A stretch of DNA of 64,000 nt from Streptomyces avicenniae (GCF_000719135.1 NZ_JOEK01000009.1:620001-684000); one strand, 5' to 3'. Numbered from the stretch's first letter, positions 50,747 through 59,605 are shown. The notes: generated by a model not told the origin, from the letters alone. Numbers and translations: made by a program.

Positions 50747-51391
50747 ATGCAGCTCACCAAGAAGGGCCACGCCTGCGTCCGGCTCACCAAGGACGGGCGC
50801 ACGCTCGTCATCGACCCGGGCGGCTTCAGCGAGCCGGACGCGGCGGTGGGCGCCGACGCCGTGCTCGTCACGCACGAGCATCCCGACCATTTCGACGAGG
50901 GCCGCCTGCGGGCCGCCCTGGACGCGTCGCCCGGCGCGGAGATCTGGAGCCCGCTCAGCGTCGCCGACCAGATCTCCGCCGCCTTCCCCGGCCGTGTCCA
51001 CACCGTGGGCGACGGCGACACGTTCGAGGCCGCCGGATTCGCCGTCGAGGCGCACGGCACGTGGCACGCGGTCATCCACCCCGATCTGCCGCGCGTGACC
51101 AACGTCGGCTACGTCGTGGACGGCGAGGTGTTCCACCCCGGGGACGCGCTGACCGTCCCCGAGCGCCCGGTGCGGACCCTCCTGCTGCCGGTCCACGCGC
51201 CGTGGAACAAGGTCGCCGACGTCGTGGACTACCTGCGGGCCGTGGGGCCCGAGCAGGCGTACGCCGTCCACGACAGCCTGCTCAGCGACACCGGCCTCGG
51301 CCTGTACCGCAGGCTGCTGGGCCCGGACGGCATCGGTGTCGGGAAGGCCGCGTACGACCGGCTCGCCCCCGGCGCGTCCGTCACCGTCTGA
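50747..51391 (+). CDS. MBL-fold metallo-hydrolase
   Basis: A 214-residue MBL protein of the small type. Motifs: KKGHACVRL start, LVIDPGGF, VTHEHPDHFD (HxHxDH) near residue 45, a HGTWHAVIHP block near 105, FHPGDALT (bridging Asp) near 125, and a late histidine in VHDSLLS. It is likely a cytoplasmic hydrolase of unknown substrate, one of three MBL proteins in this window. The ATG at 50747 is chosen since CACAAT at 50734 is a possible -10 for a leaderless start; ATG 50738, three codons earlier, is the alternative. Confidence 0.8.
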   Translation: MQLTKKGHACVRLTKDGRTLVIDPGGFSEPDAAVGADAVLVTHEHPDHFDEGRLRAALDASPGAEIWSPLSVADQISAAFPGRVHTVGDGDTFEAAGFAVEAHGTWHAVIHPDLPRVTNVGYVVDGEVFHPGDALTVPERPVRTLLLPVHAPWNKVADVVDYLRAVGPEQAYAVHDSLLSDTGLGLYRRLLGPDGIGVGKAAYDRLAPGASVTV

Positions 51392-51440
51392 GCAGCAGCC
51401 CGCCCCCGCCCGCCCGTCCCCGCCGTCCGGAAGTACTGCC

Positions 51441-52220
51441 ATGCGTATCGCCACCTGGAACGTCAACTCCGTCACCGTCCGCCTGGAGCGCCTGCTGGCC
51501 TGGCTGGAGAGCAGCGGCACCGACGTGCTGTGCCTCCAGGAGCTGAAGTGCGACCTGGACGCCTTCCCCGCCGAGGCGCTGCGCGCGGCCGGGTACGAGG
51601 CGGCCGTGCACGCCGACGGGCGGTGGAACGGCGTCGCCGTCCTCTCGCGCGTCGGCCTGGACGACGTCACGCACGGCCTGCCGGGCTGCCCCGAGTACGA
51701 CGGGGTGGCCGAGCGGCGCGCGGTCGCCGCGACGTGCGGGGGCGTGCGGGTGTGGTCCGTCTACGTGCCGAACGGGCGCGAGGTGGGGCATCCGCACTAC
51801 ACGTACAAGCTGGAGTGGCTGGGGGCGCTGCGGACCTCGGTCGCGGCGGACGCGGCCGGTGCCCGCCCGTTCGCGGTGCTCGGCGACTTCAACGTGGCGC
51901 CTGAGGACACCGACGTGTGGGACATCACGGTGTTCGAGGGCGCCACGCACGTGACGGAGGCGGAGCGCGCCGCCCTGGCCGCCCTGCGCGCCACCGGACT
52001 GACCGACGTGGTGCCGCGTCCGCTCAAGTACGACCGGCCGTTCACCTACTGGGACTACCGGCAACTGGGCTTCCCGAAGAACCGGGGCATGCGGATCGAC
52101 CTCGTCTACGGGAACCAGGCGTTCGCCTCATCCGTCAAAGATGCGTACGTGGACCGTGAGGAGCGGAAGGGGAAGGGCGCGTCCGACCACGCGCCGGTGG
52201 TGATCGATCTGGACGTGTGA
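51441..52220 (+). CDS. xthA: Exodeoxyribonuclease III (AP endonuclease)
   Basis: A 259-residue protein with full exonuclease III/AP-endonuclease motifs: MRIATWNVNSV, CLQELKCDLD near residue 36, VYVPNGREVGH near 108, GDFNVAPEDTDVWD near 147, RIDLVYG near 225 and SDHAPVVIDL at the C-terminus. It cuts DNA at abasic sites and degrades 3' ends in base-excision repair. ATG 51441 begins the first strand and follows GGAAG. It starts 49 bases after the MBL gene and may share its transcript. Confidence 0.9.
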   Translation: MRIATWNVNSVTVRLERLLAWLESSGTDVLCLQELKCDLDAFPAEALRAAGYEAAVHADGRWNGVAVLSRVGLDDVTHGLPGCPEYDGVAERRAVAATCGGVRVWSVYVPNGREVGHPHYTYKLEWLGALRTSVAADAAGARPFAVLGDFNVAPEDTDVWDITVFEGATHVTEAERAALAALRATGLTDVVPRPLKYDRPFTYWDYRQLGFPKNRGMRIDLVYGNQAFASSVKDAYVDREERKGKGASDHAPVVIDLDV

Positions 52221-52294
52221 ACGACCGGATCTGTGAACAAGTGGTGACGCGTGCCTGTGGTGCGGGTGACAGAAGGAGTGGGACCCTGGAAGGC

Positions 52295-52720
52295 ATGAAC
52301 ATCCCTTTCCTGGACAACTGGCGCAAGCAGTCCACCACCACCGTGCGTGACGCCTGGCCGGACCCCGAAGGGGTGGCTGAGCTGCTGTCCGAGTGCGACC
52401 TGCTCCGCGACCGGGCGCTGCACGCCGGTGTGGTGCTGGGCGACACGCCCGTCTCCCTCGAAGCGCTGGACCAGTTGCTGCCGCGCTGGCGCGACGACCC
52501 CGAGGAGCTGCCCTGGCTCGCCAACGACGCCGGGCTCTACCTCGGGACGGTCCTGGTGCGGACGGTGCCCGGCGCCCGGTGGGTCCCGGGGCCGGGCGGC
52601 AGACCGATCGTGGTGATGGCGTCGGGCCGCGAGGTGGACGTCGTCGCCGCGGGCGAGGACTGGGCCGACACGGGCTCGCCCGAACTCTCCCAGGTCTACG
52701 CCGAGGTCGCGGGCGACTGA
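52295..52720 (+). CDS. DUF6278-family protein
   Basis: A 141-residue protein from ATG 52295 (behind GGAAGG) with the PFLDNWRKQSTTTVRDAW beginning and ELPWLANDAGLYLGTVLVRT middle of the actinobacterial family known as DUF6278. Members are soluble and of unknown function. It follows exonuclease III by 74 bases on the same strand and is convergent with a GntR gene, 8 bases away. Confidence 0.75.
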   Translation: MNIPFLDNWRKQSTTTVRDAWPDPEGVAELLSECDLLRDRALHAGVVLGDTPVSLEALDQLLPRWRDDPEELPWLANDAGLYLGTVLVRTVPGARWVPGPGGRPIVVMASGREVDVVAAGEDWADTGSPELSQVYAEVAGD

Positions 52721-52732
52721 GCCCCCGCTCAG
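52717..52732. terminator. Bidirectional hairpin containing both stop codons (DUF6278 / GntR)
   Basis: CTGAGC pairs perfectly with GCTCAG around CCCC. Both stop codons lie in the arms. Confidence 0.5.
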
Positions 52733-53493
52733 CGGCCGAAGGTGATCGCGTACTCAAGCCGCCAGCGGTCGCCGAGCAGCACGGTGTCGGACGTCTCGAC
52801 GGGGCGCCCTTCCGCGTCGTAGTGGGTGCGCTCGACGGAGGTGACGCACTGCCCCGGCGTGCAGCCGAGCGCCTCGGCCTCCGGGGTGGTGGCGGGGCGC
52901 GAGCCGATCATCTCCTTGGCCTCGACGATCCGGATGCCGATGGCCGCGAACCGGCCGCGTACGCCCCGGCGCGCGTAGGGGCCGCGCTCGGGGAAGACGA
53001 CGTCGGTGCCCTCGGTGAGGGCCAGCGGCTCCCAGCTGGTGGCGAGTTGCAGCGGGCGCCGGTCGGCCAGGTACTCGTAGGACGTGCGCATGACGCGCTC
53101 GCCCGCCGGTATGCGCAGCCGCTGGGCGATGGCGGCCGGGGCGACGGCGGTGGCCGAGTCGGCCTCCCACGCGAGCTGCGGCTCGTCGGCGGGGCCGCGC
53201 GCGGGGACGGTGACGCGGGCGGCCAGCGGCGAGTCCACGGTGTCGGTGGAGCGCAGCAGCGCCCCGATCGGCACCCGGTCGCTGACGAAGACCCCCCGGC
53301 CGAACTGGCCGCTCACGTACCCGGCCGACTTGAGCACCCGTACCGCGCGGTCCACCGTCTGGTCGCTCGCGCCGTAGGAGCGCTTCAGCTGCGCTCTCGA
53401 CGGTATGCGCGCCCCGACCGCCAGCCTCCCCTCGTCGATCCGCTGCCGCAGATCGTCGGCGATGCGCTGGTACACGGGCCGGCTCTCACCCAT
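52729..53493 (-). CDS. GntR-family regulator with UTRA domain
   Basis: A 254-residue protein. The winged helix-turn-helix is at residues 8-75 (YQRIADDLRQRIDEGRLAVG, RIPSRAQLKRSYGASDQTVD) and a UTRA ligand-binding domain follows (about 95-245, with MRTSYEYLADRRPLQLATSW and a final WRLEYAITFGR). UTRA-type regulators such as those of the HutC group bind sugars, histidine derivatives or other small molecules. No metabolic operon lies adjacent, so the target may be elsewhere. ATG 53493. Confidence 0.85.
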   Translation of the reverse strand: MGESRPVYQRIADDLRQRIDEGRLAVGARIPSRAQLKRSYGASDQTVDRAVRVLKSAGYVSGQFGRGVFVSDRVPIGALLRSTDTVDSPLAARVTVPARGPADEPQLAWEADSATAVAPAAIAQRLRIPAGERVMRTSYEYLADRRPLQLATSWEPLALTEGTDVVFPERGPYARRGVRGRFAAIGIRIVEAKEMIGSRPATTPEAEALGCTPGQCVTSVERTHYDAEGRPVETSDTVLLGDRWRLEYAITFGR

Positions 53494-53564
53494 CCCCTGA
53501 ACTCCCTTCCGCGGGCGGCGTGCGTGCGCCCTGCGTCCCCGGAGCCAGATTACGTCACCGCGCG

Positions 53565-54308
53565 TCAGTTTTCCTCACTGGTCGTGAGCTTCGGTCGCGC
53601 GGTGGTGGCGCTGCGTGTGACGTCGGCGACCAGTTCGACCACATCCGGGCCGTAGGCCTGGGAGTTGACGACGCGCAGCAGCAGCACGAAGCTGCCGCCC
53701 GAGCCGTGCTTGCGCGCCAGCCGCACGTGGTGCCTGGCGAGGTAACGGACGGCGGCCTGCCCGGCTATGGAGCGCTGGCCGCAGGCGAGGAAGACGGGAC
53801 GGCCCTCCTCGCCCGCCGTGAGCCGGGCCAGCAGGACGTGCTCGACCGAGCCGTTCTCCAGCCGGTAGCGCTCGCTGCCGACGGTGAACGCGCCACGGTC
53901 GGGGCCGGGTTCGCTGTCGGTGTTGACCCGCACGCCGGGCAGCAGACTGTGCAGGTGGGCGGCCATGCGCCGGTTGCTCATGGGCCCGCCGAGGCAGAAC
54001 TCCGTGCGCTCGCCGAAGCCTTGGCGCGTGCTCTCGCCCGAGACCACCTCGGCCTTGGCGCCGCAGTTCTTCACGACGGCGGCCAGCTCCAGCAGGGCGA
54101 AGACGTCGTTCCTGGCGACGGCCCCGTCCGTGCCGGTGTCCCTGCTGACGACGAGCAGGCATTCGGAGTTGTCGGGGAGCCCGAAGAACCGCTGCTGCCT
54201 GCGCCTGGCCCGTGCGGTCAGCCGTGCGCGCACGGCCCAGCCCACGACGAACGCGGCCAGGGCGGCGACGGCGACGGCGGTCAGGAGGGTGAGCGCGTCC
54301 TCGTCCAT
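53565..54308 (-). CDS. Membrane-anchored conserved actinobacterial protein
   Basis: A 247-residue protein with a single N-terminal membrane segment (residues 6-25) followed by a basic ARARRRQQRFF stretch, so the body is cytoplasmic. The soluble domain is alpha/beta, with ECLLVVSRDTGTDG near residue 48 and FCLGGPMSNRRMAAHL near 105 resembling a nucleotide- or ligand-binding fold, and PVFLACGQRSIAGQAAVRYL near 180. I do not recognise it beyond being common in Streptomyces. ATG 54308. Divergent from the nitrilase gene. Confidence 0.65.
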   Translation of the reverse strand: MDEDALTLLTAVAVAALAAFVVGWAVRARLTARARRRQQRFFGLPDNSECLLVVSRDTGTDGAVARNDVFALLELAAVVKNCGAKAEVVSGESTRQGFGERTEFCLGGPMSNRRMAAHLHSLLPGVRVNTDSEPGPDRGAFTVGSERYRLENGSVEHVLLARLTAGEEGRPVFLACGQRSIAGQAAVRYLARHHVRLARKHGSGGSFVLLLRVVNSQAYGPDVVELVADVTRSATTARPKLTTSEEN

Positions 54309-54543
54309 GGGCGGGGACTCTACCGGCGCGCGCGCCGGGGGACGAGGGGCCGTGGGGAACGAGTACGCCGGGGGGCGGCCCCGGTACGCCCCCGTGTGCT
54401 CCGGGCGGACGCCGGGGGTCGGCGGGGCGGACACGGCCGCGACGCTCCGCCGATGCCCTTGCCACCGTGCGTGACGACTTCTAGCGTCGAGCCCGGAACG
54501 CGCCGGTCGCGGTGTGCGCGGCGGCGGCAGACGGGAGCGGTGG

Positions 54544-55386
54544 ATGGCGGACGTGGTGAGGGCCGCGCTGGTGCAGGCGGCGTGGACGGGCGACACGGAG
54601 TCGATGCTCGCGAAGCACGAGGCGTACGCGCGGGAGGCGGCCGGGCGCGGGGCGCGGGTGATCGGTTTCCAGGAGGTGTTCAACGCGCCGTACTTCTGCC
54701 AGGTGCAGGAGGCGGAGCACTACCGCTGGGCGGAGCCGGTGCCTGACGGGCCGACGGTGCGCCGGATGCGGGACCTGGCCCGTGAGACGGGCATGGTGGT
54801 GGTGGCGCCGGTCTTCGAGGTGGAGGCGCCAGGGCTGTACTACAACTCGGCGGCGGTCATCGACGCGGACGGCTCGTACCTGGGCAGGTACCGCAAGCAC
54901 CACATCCCGCAGCTCCCCGGCTTCTGGGAGAAGTACTACTTCCGCCCGGGGAACGCGGGCTGGCCCGTGTTCGAGACGGCGGTGGGCCGGATCGGCGTGT
55001 CCATCTGCTACGACCGGCACTTCCCCGAGGGCTGGCGGGCGCTGGGGCTCGCCGGGGCGCAGCTGGTGTACAACCCGTCGGCGACGTCGCGCGGCCTCTC
55101 GTCGCACCTGTGGCGGCTGGAGCAGCCTGCCGCGGCGGTGGCGAACCAGTACTTCGTCGCGGCGATCAACCGGGTCGGCGTCGAGCCGTACGGGGACGAC
55201 GACTTCTACGGCACCAGCTACTTCGTGGACCCGCGCGGCCGTCTCGTCGGCGAGGCGGCCGACGACCACGCGGACGAACTGGTCGTGCGCGACCTGGACT
55301 TCGGGCTGATCGGGACGGTGCGCCAGGAGTGGGCGTTCTACCGGGACCGCAGGCCGGACGCCTACGGGGAGCTGGTGCGGCCATGA
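54544..55386 (+). CDS. Nitrilase-superfamily amidohydrolase (beta-ureidopropionase/N-carbamoyl type)
   Basis: A 280-residue carbon-nitrogen hydrolase with the full Glu-Lys-Cys triad: GFQEVFNAPYFC (Glu) near residue 42, YRKHHIPQL (Lys) near 115, and SICYDRHFPE (Cys) near 156. The sequence is of the N-carbamoyl-beta-alanine or N-carbamoylputrescine amidase group. Overlap with the aminotransferase gene (ATGA) suggests the last steps of uracil or beta-amino acid breakdown: release of beta-alanine, then transamination. Dihydropyrimidine dehydrogenase and dihydropyrimidinase genes are not in the window. ATG 54544 follows GGGAGCGG. Confidence 0.85.
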   Translation: MADVVRAALVQAAWTGDTESMLAKHEAYAREAAGRGARVIGFQEVFNAPYFCQVQEAEHYRWAEPVPDGPTVRRMRDLARETGMVVVAPVFEVEAPGLYYNSAAVIDADGSYLGRYRKHHIPQLPGFWEKYYFRPGNAGWPVFETAVGRIGVSICYDRHFPEGWRALGLAGAQLVYNPSATSRGLSSHLWRLEQPAAAVANQYFVAAINRVGVEPYGDDDFYGTSYFVDPRGRLVGEAADDHADELVVRDLDFGLIGTVRQEWAFYRDRRPDAYGELVRP

Positions 55387-56693
55387 GCGGCGACGACCTG
55401 TGGGCGCGGCACCGCGCCGTGCTGCCGTCGTGGCTGTCGCTGTACTACGGGCGGCCGATGGAGATCACGCGGGGCGAGGGCCGTCACGTGTGGGACGCGG
55501 ACGGCCGCCGCTACCTCGACTTCTTCGGCGGCATCCTCACCACGATGACGGAGCACGCGCTGCCCGCCGTCGCTGAGGCCGTCGCCGGGCAGGCCACGCG
55601 CGTCCTGCACACCTCGACGCTCTACCTGAACCGGCCGATGGTCGAGCTGGCGGAGCGGATCGCGGAGCTGTCCGGCATCGAGGACGCGCGGGTCTTCTTC
55701 ACCTCGTCGGGCACGGAGGCCACCGACACGGCGCTCCTCCTGGCGACGTCCCACCGGCGCTCGAACCAGATCCTGGCGATGCGCAACAGCTACCACGGCA
55801 GGTCGTTCTCCAGCGTGGCGGTCACGGGGAACACGAGCTGGTCGCCGACGACGCTCTCGCCGCTCCAGACGCTGTACGTGCACGGCTCGGTGCGCACGCG
55901 CGGGCCGTTCGCGGCGCTGTCGGACGCGGACTTCACGGCGGCCTGCGTCGCGGACCTGCGGGACGTGCTGGACCAGGCGGGCGGGCAGGTCGCCGCGCTG
56001 ATCGCCGAGCCGGTGCAGGGCGTGGGCGGCTTCACGTCGGGCCCCGACGGGCTGTTCGCGGCGTTCCGCGAGGTGCTGGCGGAGCGGGGCATCCTGTGGA
56101 TCAGCGACGAGGTGCAGACGGGCTGGGGCCGCACCGGCGACCACTTCTGGGGCTGGCAGGCGCACGCGGCGAGCGGCCCGCCCGACATGCTGACGTTCGC
56201 CAAGGGCCTGGGCAACGGCATGTCGATCGGCGGCGTCGTGGCCCGCGCCGAGGTGATGGACGGCCTGTCGGCCAACTCGATCTCCACCTTCGGCGGCAGC
56301 CCGGTCACGATGGTCGCCGGGCTGGCCAACCTGCGGCACCTCCTCGACCACGACCTGCCGGGGAACGCGCGCCGCGTCGGCGGCCCGCTGCTGGCCCGGC
56401 TGCGGGCGTCCTGCGCGGGCCTCGACCACGTGCGGGAGGTGCGGGGGCGCGGGCTGATGATCGGCGTCGAGCTGGTGCGGCCGGGCACCGACCGGCCGTG
56501 GCCCGAGGCGGCGTCGCTGGCGCTTGAGGCGGCCAGGGAGGAGGGGCTGCTCATCGGGAAGGGCGGCGCCCCCGGCGGGAGCGTGCTGCGGATCGCGCCG
56601 CCGCTGTCGCTCACGGAGGCGGAGGCCGAGGAGGGCGCGGGGATGCTGGAACGGGCGCTGGCGCGGGCCGGTTCGGCGGCCGAGGGCGGCTGA
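55383..56693 (+). CDS. Class III aminotransferase
   Basis: A 436-residue PLP-dependent omega-aminotransferase. The PLP lysine is in LTFAKGLGNGMSIGG near residue 275 and the Asp that holds the pyridine nitrogen is in ILWISDEVQTGWGRTG near 240; the N-terminus has VWDADGRRYLDFFGG. Members transaminate beta-alanine, GABA or related amines to the semialdehyde. The overlap with the upstream amidohydrolase suggests it uses its product, such as beta-alanine. ATG 55383 shares the ATGA with the nitrilase stop. Confidence 0.87.
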   Translation: MSGDDLWARHRAVLPSWLSLYYGRPMEITRGEGRHVWDADGRRYLDFFGGILTTMTEHALPAVAEAVAGQATRVLHTSTLYLNRPMVELAERIAELSGIEDARVFFTSSGTEATDTALLLATSHRRSNQILAMRNSYHGRSFSSVAVTGNTSWSPTTLSPLQTLYVHGSVRTRGPFAALSDADFTAACVADLRDVLDQAGGQVAALIAEPVQGVGGFTSGPDGLFAAFREVLAERGILWISDEVQTGWGRTGDHFWGWQAHAASGPPDMLTFAKGLGNGMSIGGVVARAEVMDGLSANSISTFGGSPVTMVAGLANLRHLLDHDLPGNARRVGGPLLARLRASCAGLDHVREVRGRGLMIGVELVRPGTDRPWPEAASLALEAAREEGLLIGKGGAPGGSVLRIAPPLSLTEAEAEEGAGMLERALARAGSAAEGG

Positions 56694-56778
56694 GGCGGGC
56701 CGGGGCCGCCGTCGCGAGGGCTCCGGTACGGTGAACCGGGACGGGACGTGGACGGCGGCGCGAGGGCGGCGGTGACGG

Positions 56779-57282
56779 GTGAGGGCGGACGACGGCCAGG
56801 AGGCGCTCAGCTCCGACCAGGCGGTCCGGGCGATGCTGCTCCAGATGCCCCGGGTCGTCGGACGGCTGAAGCGGACGCCGCTGCCCGAGCGCCTGCGGTC
56901 CCTCAGCCTGGCGCCCCGGCACCTGTCGCTCCTCGCGTACCTGCTGTTCGACGGCCCGCTGCGGGTGGGCGAGCTGGCGGAACGCCTGGAGGTCGCGCCG
57001 ACCACCGTCAGCCTCATGGTGAGCGACCTCAGCCGCCAGGGTGTGCTGGACCGCCGCGCCGACCCGGCCGACCGGCGGCGCACCATCGTCACGATCACGG
57101 AGGACGCGGAGACCCGCACCGCGATCGAACGGTGGCTGGCCAACGGCGCGGTGGCGTGGCGCAAGGCGTTCGAGCCGCTGTCCCCGGCAGAACGGGCGCT
57201 GTTCGTCCGGACGATGCTGACGTACGAGGCGGAGGCACAGCGCGCGGACGGCCCGGCGGGCGGCCCGGCGGACGACGGCTGA
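56779..57282 (+). CDS. MarR-family transcriptional regulator
   Basis: A 167-residue winged-helix regulator. The DNA-binding core lies at residues 48-110 (LRVGELAERLEVAPTTVSLM, VSDLSRQGVLDRRADPADRR) with the typical wing R-R-T-I-V-T-I-T-E. MarR proteins respond to phenolic or other small ligands and often control an adjacent operon. It follows the aminotransferase gene by 85 bases on the same strand and may regulate it. GTG 56779. Confidence 0.83.
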   Translation: MRADDGQEALSSDQAVRAMLLQMPRVVGRLKRTPLPERLRSLSLAPRHLSLLAYLLFDGPLRVGELAERLEVAPTTVSLMVSDLSRQGVLDRRADPADRRRTIVTITEDAETRTAIERWLANGAVAWRKAFEPLSPAERALFVRTMLTYEAEAQRADGPAGGPADDG

Positions 57283-57315
57283 CGCCGCCGCGTCCCGCCG
57301 CTGCCGCCGTCAGCC
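57277..57315. terminator. Bidirectional hairpin containing both stop codons (MarR / DUF305)
   Basis: GGCTGACG pairs with CGTCAGCC. The TGA of the MarR gene and the complement of the TGA of the convergent DUF305 gene are in the stem. Confidence 0.55.
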
Positions 57316-57891
57316 CTCGGCCAGCAGCGCGTTCATCTCGCCGATCTCCGCCGTCCTCGTCGTGACGACCGCGCGGGCCAGTTCGCGGGCCGGGCGGTGG
57401 ACGCCCTCGGCGAGTTCGGCCCCCGCCAGCTCCACGGCCGTCTCGTGCCACCGGATCATCTCGGTGAGGAAGGCCCGGTCGAGGGCCGCGCCCTGCGCGT
57501 CGGCGAGCCCGGGCGGGAGGTCGTCGGCGGCGTCGGGCGCGGGGCCGTCCCACGCCGTGAGCCAGCCGGTCATCGTCGTGATGTCGGGGCGCTGGGAGGC
57601 GGCGATCCGCTCGGCGAGCGCGCGGACCTCGGGGGAGCCGGAGCCGTCCGCGACCAGTCCGGCGAGTGCGACGGCCTGCCGGTGACGGGGGATCATCGCG
57701 CGGACGAAGGCCAGGTCCGCGGCGTTGTGCTCCTCGTCCACCGCGCGCGCCGTGCCCCGTGGCGCGGCGTCGGCCGTGGCGGCCGTGTCACCCCCCGAGC
57801 AGGCGGCCAGCGGGGCCGTCAGCAGGACGAGGAGCGTGGCCAGGACGGCGGTGCGGGGGGCGCGGCGGGACGGCGGGCGGTGTGCGGTCAT
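57310..57891 (-). CDS. DUF305 secreted lipoprotein
   Basis: A 193-residue lipoprotein: signal peptide with twin Arg-like charges, hydrophobic core and lipobox LAAC at residues 28-31, then a Thr/Ala-rich linker. The DUF305 domain follows, with NAADLAFVRAMIPRHRQAVAL near residue 56 and LTEMIRWHETAVELA near 143; the paired His residues in each half may bind metal. Function of the family is not settled; some members are copper-linked. It should sit on the outer face of the membrane. ATG 57891. Confidence 0.85.
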   Translation of the reverse strand: MTAHRPPSRRAPRTAVLATLLVLLTAPLAACSGGDTAATADAAPRGTARAVDEEHNAADLAFVRAMIPRHRQAVALAGLVADGSGSPEVRALAERIAASQRPDITTMTGWLTAWDGPAPDAADDLPPGLADAQGAALDRAFLTEMIRWHETAVELAGAELAEGVHRPARELARAVVTTRTAEIGEMNALLAEG

Positions 57892-58035
57892 GGAGGTGCG
57901 GCTCCTGGTGCGGCGCGTGCGGGGCGGGCTGCGGGAAGCGGTCCACCGGTATGCGCCGACGTCGCGTGACGGCCATGCGGCTCATCCTAAGTTCCGCCCG
58001 GTCCGCGCCCGCGCGTCCCGGGGGCCGGGGGCGCG

Positions 58036-58887
58036 TCACGCCGCCCGGTCGCGCAGGAACTCCTCGAAGGTGACGGCCCGGACGCCGGTGAGGTCCCGCA
58101 CGGCGGTGGTGACCTCGCTCTGCGCCCCGGCCGCCATCTCGGCCCACAGTTCGACCAGATCGGCGACGAACCCGGGCGGCAGGCCGCCGTCCCGCAGCTC
58201 GGCGGCCCGCTGCGCCGCCGGTACGTCCCGGTAGGCGACGGGGCGGCCGAGCGCCGCCGTGAGCAGCGCGGCGATCTCGGCGTGGTCCAGCGCCTCCGGC
58301 CCGCTGACGGCGTACGTCCCGCCCGTGGCGGGCGCGCCGGTGAGCACGGCGGCGGCGCAGGCGGCGACGTCGTCGGCGGCCACGTACGCGACCCGGCCGT
58401 CGCCGTACGGACCGACGATGTCCCCGGCCACGGGGGTGGAGCCCTGGCCGGTGAAGAAGTTCTCCATGTAGCCGGTCGGCCGCAGGAGCGACCAGGCGAC
58501 GCCCGACGCGGCGAGGTGCGCCTCGATCTCCGCGTGGGCGCCGAGCGACAGCTTGGCCCCGGGCCGCGCGCCGAGGGCGGAGACCTTCACGATGTGGGCG
58601 ACCCCGGCGGACACGGCGGCGTCGATGGCGTCCTTCTGCTGCCTGATCATCGGCTGCGGTCCCGCGGTGGGTATGGCCCCCGGGCCGTTGAGGAGGAGGC
58701 GGTCGGCTCCCGCGAAGGCGGCGGCCAGGGTCTCGGGGCGGTCGAGGTCGCCCACGGCGTACGGGCAGCCGAGGGCGGCGCCCGAGCGCGCGTCCCTGAC
58801 CACCGCGCGGAAGTCCGCGCCCGCCGCCGTGAGCCGCCGTACGAGGCGGGTGCCGATGGAGCCGGTGGCCCCGGTGACCACGATCAT
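58036..58887 (-). CDS. NAD(P)H-binding NmrA/SDR-a5-like oxidoreductase
   Basis: A 283-residue Rossmann protein. IVVTGATGSIGTRLV near residue 2 is the GxxGxxG cofactor motif; AVVRDARSG lies after it; SLLRPTGYMENFF near 150 replaces the classical YxxxK, placing it with NmrA/triphenylmethane reductase-like proteins that sense or use NADP. It may be a quinone or azo-dye-type reductase or a redox sensor. ATG 58887 follows AAGGAGG. Divergent from a TetR gene 130 bases away, which likely controls it. Confidence 0.82.
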   Translation of the reverse strand: MIVVTGATGSIGTRLVRRLTAAGADFRAVVRDARSGAALGCPYAVGDLDRPETLAAAFAGADRLLLNGPGAIPTAGPQPMIRQQKDAIDAAVSAGVAHIVKVSALGARPGAKLSLGAHAEIEAHLAASGVAWSLLRPTGYMENFFTGQGSTPVAGDIVGPYGDGRVAYVAADDVAACAAAVLTGAPATGGTYAVSGPEALDHAEIAALLTAALGRPVAYRDVPAAQRAAELRDGGLPPGFVADLVELWAEMAAGAQSEVTTAVRDLTGVRAVTFEEFLRDRAA

Positions 58888-58939
58888 GTCGTGCCTCCTT
58901 GCCGTGACGGGCCCGGCGCCGTGCCGCAGGCGAAAGCGA

Positions 58940-58990
58940 GGGGCCCTCGGGTTTGTCCGCCCGTTATACATGAGGAGCCCTCGACTTGTC
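58940..58990. promoter_or_regulatory. Candidate operator between NmrA-like and TetR genes
   Basis: Two similar blocks GGCCCTCG...TTTGTC (58940-58957) and AGCCCTCG...CTTGTC (58973-58990) lie in the same orientation about 33 bases apart, flanking TTATACAT, a plausible -10. They could be TetR half sites. Confidence 0.3.
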
Positions 58991-59017
58991 AGCCGCGGGG
59001 GTCGGTACAGTGCGGGC

Positions 59018-59605
59018 ATGAGTTCCCCCGGCAGCACGCCGCGCCGCATGCGCGCCGACGCGCGGCGCAACCACGACCGGCTGCTCGCCGAGGCGCGGAC
59101 CGTCTTCGAGGAGCAGGGCGCCCAGGCGTCGCTGGAACTGGTCGCGCGCCGCGCTGGCGTCGCCATCGGCACCCTCTACGCACACTTCCCCACGCGCCGG
59201 GCGCTCCTCGGAGCGCTGCTGCGCGAACGGCAGGACGACGTGTTCGCGCTGGGCGACACCCTGCTGACCGACCAGGACCCCGGCGCGGCGCTGGCCAGCT
59301 GGATGCGCGCGGTCACCGCCCACGCCGCCGTCTACAGCGGCCTGGCCGACCAGTTGCTCGGGAGCCTCGATGACACGTCGTCCGAGCTGTACGGCGCCTG
59401 CAAGCGGATGGGCGCGGCGGGCGAGGCCCTGCTCGGCCGCGCCAAGGCGGCGGGTGCGGTCCGGCAGGACGTGACGGCGGACGACGTCTTCGCGCTCATC
59501 AGCGCGGCGGCATGGCTGCGCGACCAGCTCCCACCCGACCGGGCGGACCGGCAGCTCGGCCTGATGATCGACGGCATCGCCGCCACGGCGCCGGCGCGGG
59601 ACTAG
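59018..59605 (+). CDS. TetR-family transcriptional regulator
   Basis: A 195-residue TetR protein. The helix-turn-helix is at residues 30-60 (ASLELVARRAGVAIGTLYAH followed by FPTRRALLGALL), and the ligand domain is TetR_C_33-like with LASWMRAVTAHAAVYSGLAD. ATG 59018. It is divergent from the NmrA-like gene, the usual arrangement for a regulator and its target reductase. The TAG stop overlaps the stop of the convergent immunity candidate in the palindrome CTAG. Confidence 0.83.
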   Translation: MSSPGSTPRRMRADARRNHDRLLAEARTVFEEQGAQASLELVARRAGVAIGTLYAHFPTRRALLGALLRERQDDVFALGDTLLTDQDPGAALASWMRAVTAHAAVYSGLADQLLGSLDDTSSELYGACKRMGAAGEALLGRAKAAGAVRQDVTADDVFALISAAAWLRDQLPPDRADRQLGLMIDGIAATAPARD

